64,000 nt of DNA from Branchipolynoe longqiensis. Its lineage: Eukaryota > Annelida > Polychaeta > Phyllodocida > Polynoidae. The stretch is from the NCBI GenBank assembly GCA_030323885.1, contig CM059190.1, positions 84,188,709-84,252,708 of the forward strand. Direction: 5' to 3'. A program made the translations under genes and the position numbers. This document shows positions 22,601-30,990 of this stretch, piece after piece (the first letter of the stretch is position 1; every line of letters begins with the position of its first letter). The notes beneath the pieces were generated by a model. That model saw only the letters and a list, made by a program, of their open reading frames with translations, had not been told where the DNA came from and did no database searches.

Positions 22601-23580
22601 TTTTTTGGCCAGGATTCAGTACCCAATTAGAAGACAAAATTTCCAGATGTATTATATGTCAAGACTTCAGAAACATGCCACCAAAAGAGCCTTTGATAAA
22701 TCACGACATAATAGATATCCCATTCACTAAAATTGGAATAGATTTGTTTCATGTCGATGGTAAGAATTATGTCTTAATTGTAGATTATTACTCTAAATTT
22801 CCAGATTTCATACAATTAGATACAACATCTACTACGACAGTGATTGAGGCTTTAAAACAAACATTTGCCCGTTTTGGTATACCGAAATATATAGTGTCGG
22901 ATAATGGTCCGCAATTTACAAGCCTCGAATTTCAAAAATTTGCATCACTGTATGGCTTCACATCAATTTACTCAAGCCCAATGCATGCACAGAGTAACGG
23001 ACAGGTGGAACGCTATGTTCAAACCGTTAAAAGGATGATAAAAAAATGCATACGAGACGGTAGAGATGTACAAATAGCCATGCTAAATTACCGAAACACG
23101 ACATTAGACGGGGTTGGTGTGTCTCCGGCACAATTAATGATGTCACGGAAATTGAGAAGCAGGATCCCTGTACTAGATACCGAGCTCAAAGCGAAGGTAC
23201 AGCCTTCTAAACTTAACCAAATGCACCAGAATCAAAGAATACAGAAAGAACATTTTGACAAACATACAAGTAGCAGTCAACGTTTTTTGAATACTGGTGA
23301 TAACGTCCGTTACAAGAACCACAATGGGGACTGGCAAGGAGGTACAGTTGTGGGTACTAATGTAGGCAATCAGAGAAGTTACAATGTAATAAATAAAAAT
23401 AACAATGTTATAAGACGTAACAGAAGGTTCATTTACAAATGTCCTGCTATACGTACAAACAGGACTATAAGATACGAGCCATCCACTAATAATGACAATG
23501 TACATATGACAAAATCGCCAATAAAGTATAAAACACGTTATGGTCGAATCAGTAAGCCACCGATTCGTTACGGCCTTTGA
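19627..23580 (+). CDS. gag-pol: G1 gag-pol polyprotein, 1317 residues, uninterrupted
   Basis: Gives all proteins needed for G1 replication. Domains with approximate residues: gag to ~230; two zinc knuckles 232-265 (CGRCGYRH...C, CIGCRRIGHFVKMC); aspartic protease DTGS with catalytic Asp at 344; RT motif A LDAQSGYWQ at ~554 and motif C SDD at 616-617; RNase H Asp at ~763 (QVDASKYG); integrase zinc domain at ~975 (HESH...CIICQ); integrase catalytic D1039, D1092, E1128, with the usual 35-residue D-to-E gap; C-terminal GDNVRYKN/WQGGTVVG chromodomain-less tail. The listed ATG at 19627 straddles the LTR/primer-site junction. The ATG at 19660 (MALHGLKPPG) is the more likely start because G2 and the 36.8 kb fragment begin gag the same way. 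Confidence 0.95.
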   Translation: MVSDVTGDTTTMALHGLKPPGPLNLDERMAINWKSWLHSYEIYAIAAGIVTKAEKVQCCVLLHVAGGEAQKVHRTFEFETGDKDKIGPLIKAFSTYCEGKTNITVIRYAFNSLNQTSETIDTYIRELKHRIQFCCYEQLEASLLCDRIVCGIRDNELRNRLLQTPQLSLEQCIQLCRLSENKSSQVQASSTSEVDVIDRDYRRREGPGTRTSPWRQASTSRYQQGRKMDVTDCGRCGYRHTDGKCPARGKECIGCRRIGHFVKMCHLQQKRQQAAPVYELNVNQEMKDGQGMTDQYGDQDHERQQDTDSYGLFVGSIHDMDIDDKDLWFVRFVIGTVEVSFKLDTGSEANILPLAVYKQLTGVELKASTCQLITYGGHRITPTGETMLNINGRDLKFQVTDAGSAIMGKQACVKLGLLARLDTLNVTPSQEADKLVMKYYDVFEGLGLIKVNAKIYVDKNITPVIDPPRRIPLSINDDVKKELERMVQLGVIVKQASPTPWVNSITIVRKPGKLRICLDPTKLNKAILRGPYPVRTVEEVVANLHGAQYFSVLDAQSGYWQIELDKESSELCTFNTPWGRYRYTRLPFGIKTAGDIFIEEMNEILKGMPGVSVISDDILVHGATEQQHNIRLEAVLERARKVNLKLNPKKSRICRNSVNYVGHVISSDGLKPNNDRIQAIIDMPSPTDKAGVHRFLGMIGYVSKFIPNMANMTKPLRTIIQKNISWHWDIDQEKAFQNLKSLLTKAPILQYFDSRQKVVLQVDASKYGLGATLFQNNLPVAMASKALDQSQINYAVIEKELLAICFGCKKFHTFIYGNEISVNTDHKPLVAIMLKPIHELSARMQRMRMRLQNYNLEVSYLKGSHLYFADTLSRAHTSSIAPEDLYDRDISVGAIDIGMDVVQQVIEATKVDHTLTKIKTMALEGWPKTSDNIPNDVKPYYTFRHEITWVNGVLLKGSQMIIPKSLQTDMLDKLHESHLGVVKCKQLARDNIFWPGFSTQLEDKISRCIICQDFRNMPPKEPLINHDIIDIPFTKIGIDLFHVDGKNYVLIVDYYSKFPDFIQLDTTSTTTVIEALKQTFARFGIPKYIVSDNGPQFTSLEFQKFASLYGFTSIYSSPMHAQSNGQVERYVQTVKRMIKKCIRDGRDVQIAMLNYRNTTLDGVGVSPAQLMMSRKLRSRIPVLDTELKAKVQPSKLNQMHQNQRIQKEHFDKHTSSSQRFLNTGDNVRYKNHNGDWQGGTVVGTNVGNQRSYNVINKNNNVIRRNRRFIYKCPAIRTNRTIRYEPSTNNDNVHMTKSPIKYKTRYGRISKPPIRYGL
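19628..19639 (+). other. G1 primer-binding site (tRNA-Leu type)
   Basis: TGGTGTCAGATG starts directly after the LTR. Its first ten bases are complementary to the 3' end of animal tRNA-Leu (...TCTGACACCA). The same 12 bases follow the 5' LTR of G2. Confidence 0.85.
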
Positions 23581-24154
23581 CGTACATGTATTGATTAAGT
23601 TAAAGCATATTTGTATTACGTATGCCTGCTGATGCATTAAACTCACTTACCTATGTTGGTAACCTGCATATATGTTTGTATTTACATACGTTCCTTCATG
23701 TATGTTTGTATTTAAATACGGTCTTTTACGCCGGAAAACAGGGCCGTGCATAACTACATACGCGACGTTAAACAATACATTAACGCGTCGAACTTCTGTA
23801 GGTCAAACAAAGAAGGTACACAATATGGCCGGACTATGAAGCAGCAGCATATGGCGACAGATTGTGCCTTCACGTTAATGAATACGGCATTATCATTCTG
23901 ATTATGTTACCGTATGCACACACCTTGACTTTCTATAATATATGTATAAATTGACGTACAACGTTGTTGATATGTATCTTACATTTAAGTGTAGAGGGAA
24001 GGATAAGTTAAGGAATTATGTGATGCGTGTTACGTTTGGATAAGTCAGAAATAAAAAGAATGTCAATGCATAGAGGTAAGTCAAGACTTGTAGCAATTCC
24101 GACGTCATGATACGGTAGTAATAAATAATCAAGTATTTGTTAAAGTTAAGTGAC
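23581..24154 (+). other. G1 3' untranslated spacer
   Basis: About 570 bases between the gag-pol stop and the purine tract. No envelope-like frame is present, so G1 looks like a retrotransposon rather than an env-bearing element. It contains a short internal repeat (ATGTTTGTATTTACATACG near 23670 and 23702). Confidence 0.7.
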
Positions 24155-24163
24155 AGGGGAAGA
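24155..24163 (+). other. G1 polypurine tract
   Basis: AGGGGAAGA lies immediately before the 3' LTR, where plus-strand DNA synthesis would be primed. Confidence 0.8.
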
Positions 24164-24283
24164 TGTGATGTATTGTAGTTACCCGAACACCCCCCGACCG
24201 TACCAATGTATGACGTCATGAGGAGGCTTCTTAATAAAGTCAGTTACATTACTAGAACTCACGGTGTCCACACATACATTACA
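24164..24283 (+). repeat. G1 3' LTR
   Basis: 120 bp, matching the 5' LTR except for one extra C (CACCCCCCGACC versus CACCCCCGACC). CRE-type site at 24210-24220. Confidence 0.95.
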
Positions 24284-24288
24284 CCCAC

Positions 24289-25755
24289 CCCCACACTCAC
24301 CAACCACACCAACCACCCACACCAGCTCGAAGCAATAAGGAAATACGTCAGGACAGAGCTCGGACACGGCACACTCCTGGGCCCCTTTGCAGAGCCACCC
24401 TTCACCCCATGGGCACAGGTCAGCCCCATCATGACCCGCCCCAAGAAAAATTCAAACGAGAGGAGGATCATAGTGGACCTCAGCTGGCCCAGAGGACAGA
24501 GTGTAAACTCGGGAATCAAGCGAGGGCACTACCAAGGGCGCCCGTGCTCATACAGCCTCCCCAATGTAATGGACGCCGCCGACGAAGTCGCCAGGATCTG
24601 ACCAACCAGCTACCTATGGTGCGCCGACCTCGCGAGGGCGTACAGGCAGCTCCGGACCTGCCCCCTCTCCACCCCACTGCTTGGAATAGCAGTGGATGGA
24701 AAATACTACACGGACATCGCACCACCCTTCGGCTGTCGCACCTCCTCGATGGCATGCGCGAGGACAACCAATGCGATCGTCTATCTACTCAGGAAGAGGG
24801 GGCACTTCATCCACTGCTACCTGGACGACTTCGTAGGCATCGCCCCAACAAAACACGAAGCAGAGATAGCATACATGGACTGCATGGACATAACAGCCCA
24901 GCTCGGACTACAGAACTCCCCATCCAAGTGCACTCCCCCCACCAAAGCAATAGAGTGGCTGGGCTTCAAGATTGATGCCCGAAACATGCAAGTAACCATA
25001 CCCCCCGAAAAGCTGACGGAAACACTCACCGAGTGCGAGAAGTGGAACGCCCCCAGACAAGCAACACGACGCGACCTACAACAACTGGCAGGCCAGTTAC
25101 AACACATCGCTAGATGTGTCACCCCTGCCAGACGCTTCATGGCGAGGATCCACGCAGCACTGAGGCAAGCACCCTTCGTAGGGAAGACAGAAGTACCAGA
25201 CGACCTATGGGCCGACATCTGCTGGTTCCTCGAATTCGCGGAACGATCCAACGGACTAGTCCTCCTTCGAACCGAGCCATGCATACCATGGATGATAGAG
25301 TGCGACTCCTCACTCACCGGAGGAGGGGCCCACTCATCAACCGCCTACTACGGACAAGCATACCCAGACGACCTCACACACAGCACAAACAACATCGCCC
25401 ACCTCGAGGCGATCAACCTTGTCGTGGCACTCAGGACCCTGGCCCCCCAAACCCAAGCGAGTACACGATAATAGTAAACACTGACAATGCTGCCAGCCAG
25501 CAAGTACTCAACAACGGCACAGGGAAGGACCCCGTCCTCACAGCCTGCGCACGTGAAATATGGCTATTCGCAGCAACCAACTGCTGCAAAATAGATATAC
25601 GCCACAAACCCGGAAAGGAGCTGATCCTCGCGGATGCCCTAAGCCGACGAACAACAGACCGGAATGCTCGTGCCATAGCAGCAGACATATGTAACCAACT
25701 AGCAATAACCGAAGTAATACCTGACTTTACCAATGTATTCCCAACTGGCCTGTAG
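24289..25755 (+). pseudogene. pol: Y3 pol, RT and RNase H part downstream of gypsy insertion
   Basis: Continues the split pol. RT landmarks are RRIIVDLSWPRG, YLWCADLARAYRQL (motif A, near 24620) and CYLDDF (motif C, near 24820). An in-frame TGA (24599-24601) precedes motif A. RNase H-like blocks follow: ECDSSLTGGG (near 25300), HLEAINLVVAL and VNTDNAASQQVL, ending with a HKPGKELILADALSR block near 25600. A frameshift falls in the C run at about 25443-25448. The stop is at 25753-25755. Confidence 0.82.
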
Positions 25756-25796
25756 TGTATCCTGGCTCGCTAGAACATATTTGCTTCTCTCTCACC

Positions 25797-26754
25797 AGGA
25801 TACCCCGACGACCTCCACGAACGAATACTCCAGGTCTACTTCGCCGGCCTCACAGCGGGAACCTGGAGAAACAAGTCGGCACAGGCAAAGCGCTACCTCC
25901 ACTTCGCAGCGACATACAACATCGACCCACTAGGCCCAACACAATATGACCTACTAGCCTACATCCTCAACCTAAAAGAATCTCTCTCAACACCAGGGGC
26001 GGTCCTCAACTACATAAGTGGGGCCAAGACATGGGTCCAGCTCTTCGGTGGGAATGTATCAGCATTTAGCACCTACCCCGTTACGCTAATGAAGCGGGGG
26101 GTGCAACGACTGTCAGCACACATACCCACCCAGGCCCCGCCCCTCGCCCCATCAGACCTACAGCAAGTCATCAACTACCTCTCAACGGCAGGCCCCACAG
26201 CACGAGTGCTTACAGCTGCCCTCCTAATAGGATACTACACCGTGCTGCGCCAGGGCAACCTCCTACAGACAGGAGCGCGAGATGACCCAGGACACACCCT
26301 GGCGGCCAGAGACATCCGCGTGACCCCCACGGGCCTCACCGTCACAGTGAGGTCGACCAAAACAAGATGGAGGCCAGGCCAATCATACCAGGTGCTGATC
26401 CCAGCCACACCCCTCTCTCCCTACTGCCCAGTTAAAGCCTGGCAGGCCTACCACGCCTACCAACGCCCATACCCCCTCGGCCCAGCCTTCCTGGTGAGAG
26501 GGGGCGGGCCCCTCCTGCCGGCAGCGCTCCTTGGCGCACACCGGCTGGCCCTAGCCACTGTTGGTGTTGCCCAACCAGCCGCCTACACGCTCCACAGCCT
26601 CAGGCGGGGTGGGGCCCAAGCATGTGCTAACGCCGGCGGCTCCCTCAAGGACATAATGGAGCTGGGCGCCTGGATGTCCACCGCAGTCCACACATACATG
26701 CCCAAGGAGCAGATCAAGGCCAGACCCCGAACCCTCGCCACAATACTTGGTTGA
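25797..26754 (+). CDS. Y3 tyrosine recombinase
   Basis: YR/integrase that would insert circular Y3 DNA. From codon 1 at ATG 26089 the catalytic residues are Arg54 (VLRQGN), His169 and Arg172 (HSLRRGG), Trp195 and Tyr203 (HTYMP). The frame is open upstream to about 25797, and that part reads as the helical N-terminal SAM-like domain (TWRNKSAQAKRYLHFA), so the full product is about 318 residues. No start codon is obvious. A TCTCTCTCACCAG stretch just before 25797 could be a splice acceptor, but that is unproven. The stop lies inside B1. Confidence 0.82.
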
Positions 26755-26898
26755 GGGTTCGGTTTCAGCATAACATCTACTGGGGGGGAGGGGTGAATCC
26801 CCGAGGGAATAATTACCATGACAACCACACCTGTATATGATCACCTGTTCTCTACCTGAATAAACAGGCATTATAACACTGTCTCCGTCTGTCTAATT
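26749..26898 (+). repeat. Y3 split direct repeat B1
   Basis: 150 bp copy of the 3' terminal repeat. Its first bases include the stop codon of the YR gene (TGA at 26752-26754). It contains AATAAA (in CCTGAATAAACAG) and ends CTGTCTAATT directly against A2. Confidence 0.92.
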
Positions 26899-27177
26899 GT
26901 GCATGTTACTAGTAACATGAGTAATTTGCAGATGGGGACGGCACCCACCAGCCAAGACACAGATGCCCCACACTCATACTGAGAACTAACTAACCACCCC
27001 AGCCATAGGACTACAGTGGCACCACCTTGTGTGACCCCCACCAACTCCCCACTTACAACAAGCCTCTCAGTTCCCGCCAAGACGATCACGTGACCTCCCG
27101 ATTTGAATTAAACCACCTCCACGGCCCGCACTTCGCCTCCAGACGTCAACCGGACAACTCCTCAAGCCTATCTTCAC
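26899..27177 (+). repeat. Y3 split direct repeat A2
   Basis: Internal copy of A, including the 18 bp palindrome at 26902-26919. Confidence 0.92.
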
Positions 27178-27214
27178 CCACCCACCCACACCGCTAATAA
27201 GACACTAACGGGTA

Positions 27215-27364
27215 GGGTTGAGGGTTTGGTTTCAGCATAACATCTACTGGGGTCAGGGGTGAATCCCCGAGGGAATAATTACCATGACAACCACACCTGT
27301 ATATGATCACCTGTTCTCTACCTGAATAAACAGCCATTATAACACTGTCTCCGACTGTCTAATT
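27215..27364 (+). repeat. Y3 split direct repeat B2 (3' end)
   Basis: Second copy of B, ending CTGTCTAATT at 27364, where unrelated sequence begins. A2 and B2 are separated by about 37 bases. Confidence 0.9.
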
Positions 27365-27670
27365 ATGTTATCTTGCTATGTCAGTTCTTGTTAACGTGAA
27401 CTTTGGTGACTGATTTTGTCCTGCATTTGGGGGGAGAGGGGGGGGGAGGGGTAAAATGCTTATTCATCTGAACATACATTTGGTCAGAGCCCAAGCACTG
27501 GTCTTCCAGCATTCGAAACGATCGCATTTGGGTTGTAGATAGTGATGACGGAGTGGATTGTGCTGCATGTATTGTAACAGAAATGTCAAGATTATGCCTG
27601 TCATATTTACTTGATCATTCCCGTACATGCAGATCATTGGTACATGCAGATAAGTGAACACTAACAGAAT
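27365..27670. other. Unassigned sequence with G-rich tract
   Basis: A G-rich tract near 27430-27452 and otherwise nothing recognised. Confidence 0.35.
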
Positions 27671-28252
27671 TTAAAGCTGCATAATCCGATGAAGCATGAA
27701 ATTGTCATCTAACTTAGATACTGATATGCACTTATTCAGCATTTGTTGCCGCATAGAACGGAATACTGAGGCAATTTAAAAGAACCTGTTACCACTAACG
27801 CCTATACTGTCAAAGTTGTATGTGTGCATGCCAAAACTAATGTGACATGTTTTCACTTCGAATATCTCAAAACTTAACCATCTAAATAAAAGTTACTTCA
27901 AACTAAAATAAGGTAGATTTTTTGTTGTTGTTTTTATTTTTATTTTTTTGTGATGGGTGTATTTATGCTGCCCATAATGGTTAAGTACTTGTTTTCGCCG
28001 CTAGACTGTAATAGTCTTTTGACTCCCCTTCTTTTTTATCACTTTCAGTTGTTGTGTAGCTAACTACTGCGTGCATTCTTTCTCTGTTTGTAAGCATTCT
28101 CCCACATCCCCCAAACCTCTGTGAGTTTGTTCGTTCTACAATCGGATAATTGTTTGGTTACCAATAGTTAATTTCTCTGATTATAACGATCAAATTAAAA
28201 TATATATCTCAGAAAAATGACAGAAAGTCAAAATCACCGCTCTGCAACTTTA
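27671..28252 (+). mobile_element. MITE-A interrupted by another repeat
   Basis: Ends are TTAAAGCTGCATAATCCGATG (27671) and CTCTGCAACTTTAA (28252). The MITE-A interior stops at about 27917 and resumes at about 28193. The intervening ~275 bases are a separate insertion. Confidence 0.78.
27918..28192 (-). mobile_element. A-tailed dispersed repeat inserted in MITE-A
   Basis: On the minus strand it starts CAGAGAAATTAACTATTGGT and ends in a long A-rich tail (T-rich on plus at 27918-27950), as a retroposon would. A related piece lies on the plus strand at about 46193-46345 (GGTAACCAAACAATTATCCG shared). No tRNA-like head was recognised. Confidence 0.65.
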
Positions 28253-29167
28253 AGCTATTAACAGGGGTATCAATATTGTTAGCAGGGTGCGGTTCAAGCT
28301 CATAGATTAGTCGGACGTGGGTGTGGCCTGCTGAGATGGGATTAACGTTGTAAGCCTATGGGTCACTGAGTAAGCCCAATCATATTATGTTCATGCATTT
28401 TGACCATGGATGTCGCTATCCAAGAAGGAGGGGGGGGGGGGTGCGAGAAGAAAAAAAAACAAGAGTAGAAAGAACAAAAACAAAAAGAACACTAAAAATA
28501 AGAAGAAGAAGTGGAGCATATATAGCTATATACATGTGTATTTATATAAATAGGAATGGTTACCCTAATACACTTCTTATTCAAATAAGCATGCAAAATA
28601 ACAAATATGTTTACAAATTGGTTTCATTGGATCTATCCTAGAAACTATTGAGAAAAGATAATCCTTCTCATAACATAACGTCTTTTTCTTTAATAATTGG
28701 GAATTTTCTTGAAACTATACATTGTGAGGAATACATGCATAACATGTATGTTTTTAGCCATGAATATGGCTGTAATCTTTTCAATCTCATGCCTCCAGCT
28801 ATCCATATGGACCGTGCAAGACAAGTTTGAAATGTATTAGTTTTGTCTAAACAAACACAAATTAAATCACAAAATATGAAACTATACATTTGCATTTATG
28901 AGGCATTATATATTCTTAATGTCCCGTGTGTACCAGGTGCTTAACGTTGGAACCGTTGACAGTTGCTATACTTCCAGATTTGTCCAAATAAATCTGACAC
29001 CTTTACTATTATTATATATGGTTTTTAAATAAATTAAAAGTAATAGGGATATACTCAGTTTTAGCCCCTCAACCAGGAAGGTAATGAATTTTCCTAATGA
29101 TTCCACGGTCTTCTCAAATATGGTGGCGCTAACCAATGCGACAGTGTACCACTGGACTCCTAACGCA

Positions 29168-29181
29168 GGCGCCCTCTAGCG
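29168..29181 (-). promoter_or_regulatory. CTCF-like motif (reverse)
   Basis: GGCGCCCTCTAGCG reads CGCTAGAGGGCGCC on the minus strand, close to the animal CTCF core. Sequence match only. Confidence 0.35.
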
Positions 29182-29223
29182 TAATCTGTGAAACTACATT
29201 CCTCCTTGTGGTTCGGGTGAATG

Positions 29224-29237
29224 CCGCTAGGTGGCAG
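29224..29237 (+). promoter_or_regulatory. CTCF-like motif (forward)
   Basis: CCGCTAGGTGGCAG fits the CTCF core CCGCGNGGNGGCAG at nearly every position. It lies 42 bases from the reverse-oriented motif. Confidence 0.4.
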
Positions 29238-29263
29238 ATGATACACCGAACCAGTCGCTGTAA

Positions 29264-29725
29264 AGGCCCTGTCACATTACGGCGTATGGCGGGAGCGTAT
29301 TGAAAACCTACGTAGGTCCTGCGTGTGCCGGCCTATGATGACATTTGGTGACCTTTCGGGTGGTTTTGAGCGTATGTGGAACCTACGAGGAGCGTACGAG
29401 GAGCGTACGAGGAGCGTATGAGGAGCGTATGGGAGCGTGCTGTGACATTTTTTGACATTATGGGCCATACGCCCTCATAGGTACAGTTTTTTTTAGCATG
29501 CACAAACAAATTTGGACGGACGGATTTATGAAAGCGTATGGCGGCGTATGCCTCATACACTTCACATAAGCCGGCATCTGGCGGCATCTGGCGGCGTATG
29601 AGTAGCGTATGAGTAGCGTATGCGTAGCGTATGAGTAGCGTATACGGCGTATGCCGACGTATATGACGTAACGCGCCTACGCCGCCATACGCTCCCGCAA
29701 AAAACCCTAATGTGACAGCCCCTTA
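29264..29725. mobile_element. MITE-B copy 1 (CCCTGTCACA ends, 8 bp target duplication)
   Basis: Non-coding element with ends AGGCCCTGTCACATTACGG and TAATGTGACAGCCCC. Flanks CGCTGTAA and CGCCGTAA are an imperfect 8 bp duplication. Both arms consist of many GCGTATG/AGCGTA words. The centre has TTTTTTTTAGCATGCACAAA (about 29469-29488). Confidence 0.82.
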
Positions 29726-30600
29726 CGCCGTAAATATATATGTATCCGCACCGATACAGGAGACTGCTACCTATTGATATTCGGACTGGCGCTGCTCTGC
29801 GGTGTTATTCGCAGAGTTGCAACCAACCAATGAGCATTCATCATCGCCGTCGGGGGAGGGAGGGTACCTTGGTTCTGAGCCATGGCCGTGGACTGTGGCG
29901 CGGAACCAAGCTAGGGGAGGGATGGGGGGGGGGGGGGCTCTGATCGTGGGTGATATTGGCACTTTGATTTGCCGGGGGGGGGGGGCGGGGGGGAGGCTCT
30001 GACATAATATATGGGTTCTTCTTTGCTGTTGGTCCTAATTGGTTGGTCCCTCATATTTTAACTGTTTTCGTCTAAATTAATTCTCCTTTTCATACCAAAT
30101 GAAGAAAATTCCTTTTATTATACCCCAAAGAAGCAATGACAGCAATCCAGTGAGAAAAAAATGTTTGGTTTATTTTTTATTGCAAAAATAGATTCATTTG
30201 TCATGCAAATATGAGGGCTAAAAATGGGAATGGTGAAACTGTACTACTTGTGTTGGGAACTACTTCATTGTAGACCAAAATATTCAAACATAGCTAGTTT
30301 ATTTGCAAAGTTGTAACATGCAAAAATGTCAGAAAACTAATTTTAGGACTGTTGAGTGTCTGTGTGTAAAAGAACGATGCTTGAAAGTGAGCATAACGGG
30401 TGTTTCATGAGATGTCACATCATGAAACATGCGTTCACTTTCAATTTTCACAATATCCAACCATGCAAGCCAGGAAAAACCCTGCTGCTTTAAATAGGAT
30501 AGCATCATAGATGCCTAGTTCTGAACACAAAAGTTATAATATTATTTCCTAAAATGCATTAAAAATGAAATAAAAACTTTGGGTCACGGGTGAAACACAC
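29726..30600. other. Unassigned; repeat fragment and G-rich tracts
   Basis: A block at 29790-29890 (GTTATTCGCAGAGTTGCAACCAACC) recurs at 32390-32490. Strong G runs lie at 29926-29938 and 29976-29998. A short palindrome around 30390-30440 contains TTTCATGAGATGTCACATCATGAAA. Confidence 0.5.
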
Positions 30601-30940
30601 ATAACGCCGAAAATTTATTTTGCGATACAAAATCCAACAATGGATCAAATCTCTTCTCACCATGATTTTCAAATATATTGTGGGCATCTACACACCTACT
30701 GATGATGTGGTGTCAAGTCATAAACAGGATGTTGCGCTATGATGCTATTAGTGTGGCGTGTCACACATCGATAAAGAAGAAGCATGCGTAACGGCGAAAA
30801 TTTATTTCGCGATACAAAATCCAATAATGGATCAAATCTCTTCTCACCATGATTTTCAAATATACTGTGGGCATCTACACACCTACTGATGATGTGGTGT
30901 CAAGTTATAAACAGGATGTTGCGCTATGATGCTATCACGC
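30601..30940. repeat. Tandem pair of ~150 bp repeats, 187 bp apart
   Basis: The block GCGATACAAAATCCAA...GGATGTTGCGCTATGATGCTAT occurs at about 30604-30750 and 30791-30937 with a handful of differences. Confidence 0.85.
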
Positions 30941-30990
30941 GTTCACCTGTTGTCATCTTCATCCTCTAAGTCATCACAATATCTTTTTCT

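Larger units (their letters stand above)
19509..24283 (+). mobile_element. Ty3/gypsy LTR retrotransposon G1 (Mag-like), apparently intact
   Basis: Complete LTR element inserted in Y3 pol in the same orientation. It has a 119 bp 5' LTR, a primer-binding site TGGTGTCAGATG, one 1317-codon gag-pol frame, a purine tract and a 120 bp 3' LTR. Flanking 5 bp duplications CCCAC (19504-19508 and 24284-24288) prove insertion. The LTRs differ by a single C. Mag-like assignment rests on the single fused ORF, the double zinc knuckle, the tRNA-Leu-type primer site and the very short LTRs. A tree would be needed to confirm it. Confidence 0.95.
16546..27364 (+). mobile_element. YR retroelement Y3 (Ngaro/PAT-type), split by gypsy G1
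   Basis: Plus-strand tyrosine-recombinase retrotransposon with textbook split direct repeats: A1 16546-16824, ORFs, B1 26749-26898, A2 26899-27177, B2 about 27215-27364. Removing G1 and one copy of its 5 bp target duplication leaves about 6.0 kb. Gene order is gag, RT/RNase H, YR, with no methyltransferase seen, so Ngaro-like is favoured. It is unrelated in repeat sequence to Y1 and Y2, and its proteins are much more diverged from them than Y1 is from Y2. Coding lesions include several gag frameshifts, a stop in RT, a frameshift in RNase H and the G1 insertion. Confidence 0.93.
28253..29263. other. Unassigned ~1 kb with two CTCF-like motifs at the right
   Basis: Contains a poly-G run (28429-28441) and A-rich stretches. 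No gene is supported. The last 100 bases hold two motifs listed separately. Confidence 0.4.

Noticed and set aside
25740..25797. Possible 55 nt intron before the Y3 recombinase (CCTGTAGTG donor, TCTCTCACCAG acceptor)
   Set aside because: Plausible motif pair but very short, and no independent support. Mentioned only as a possibility.
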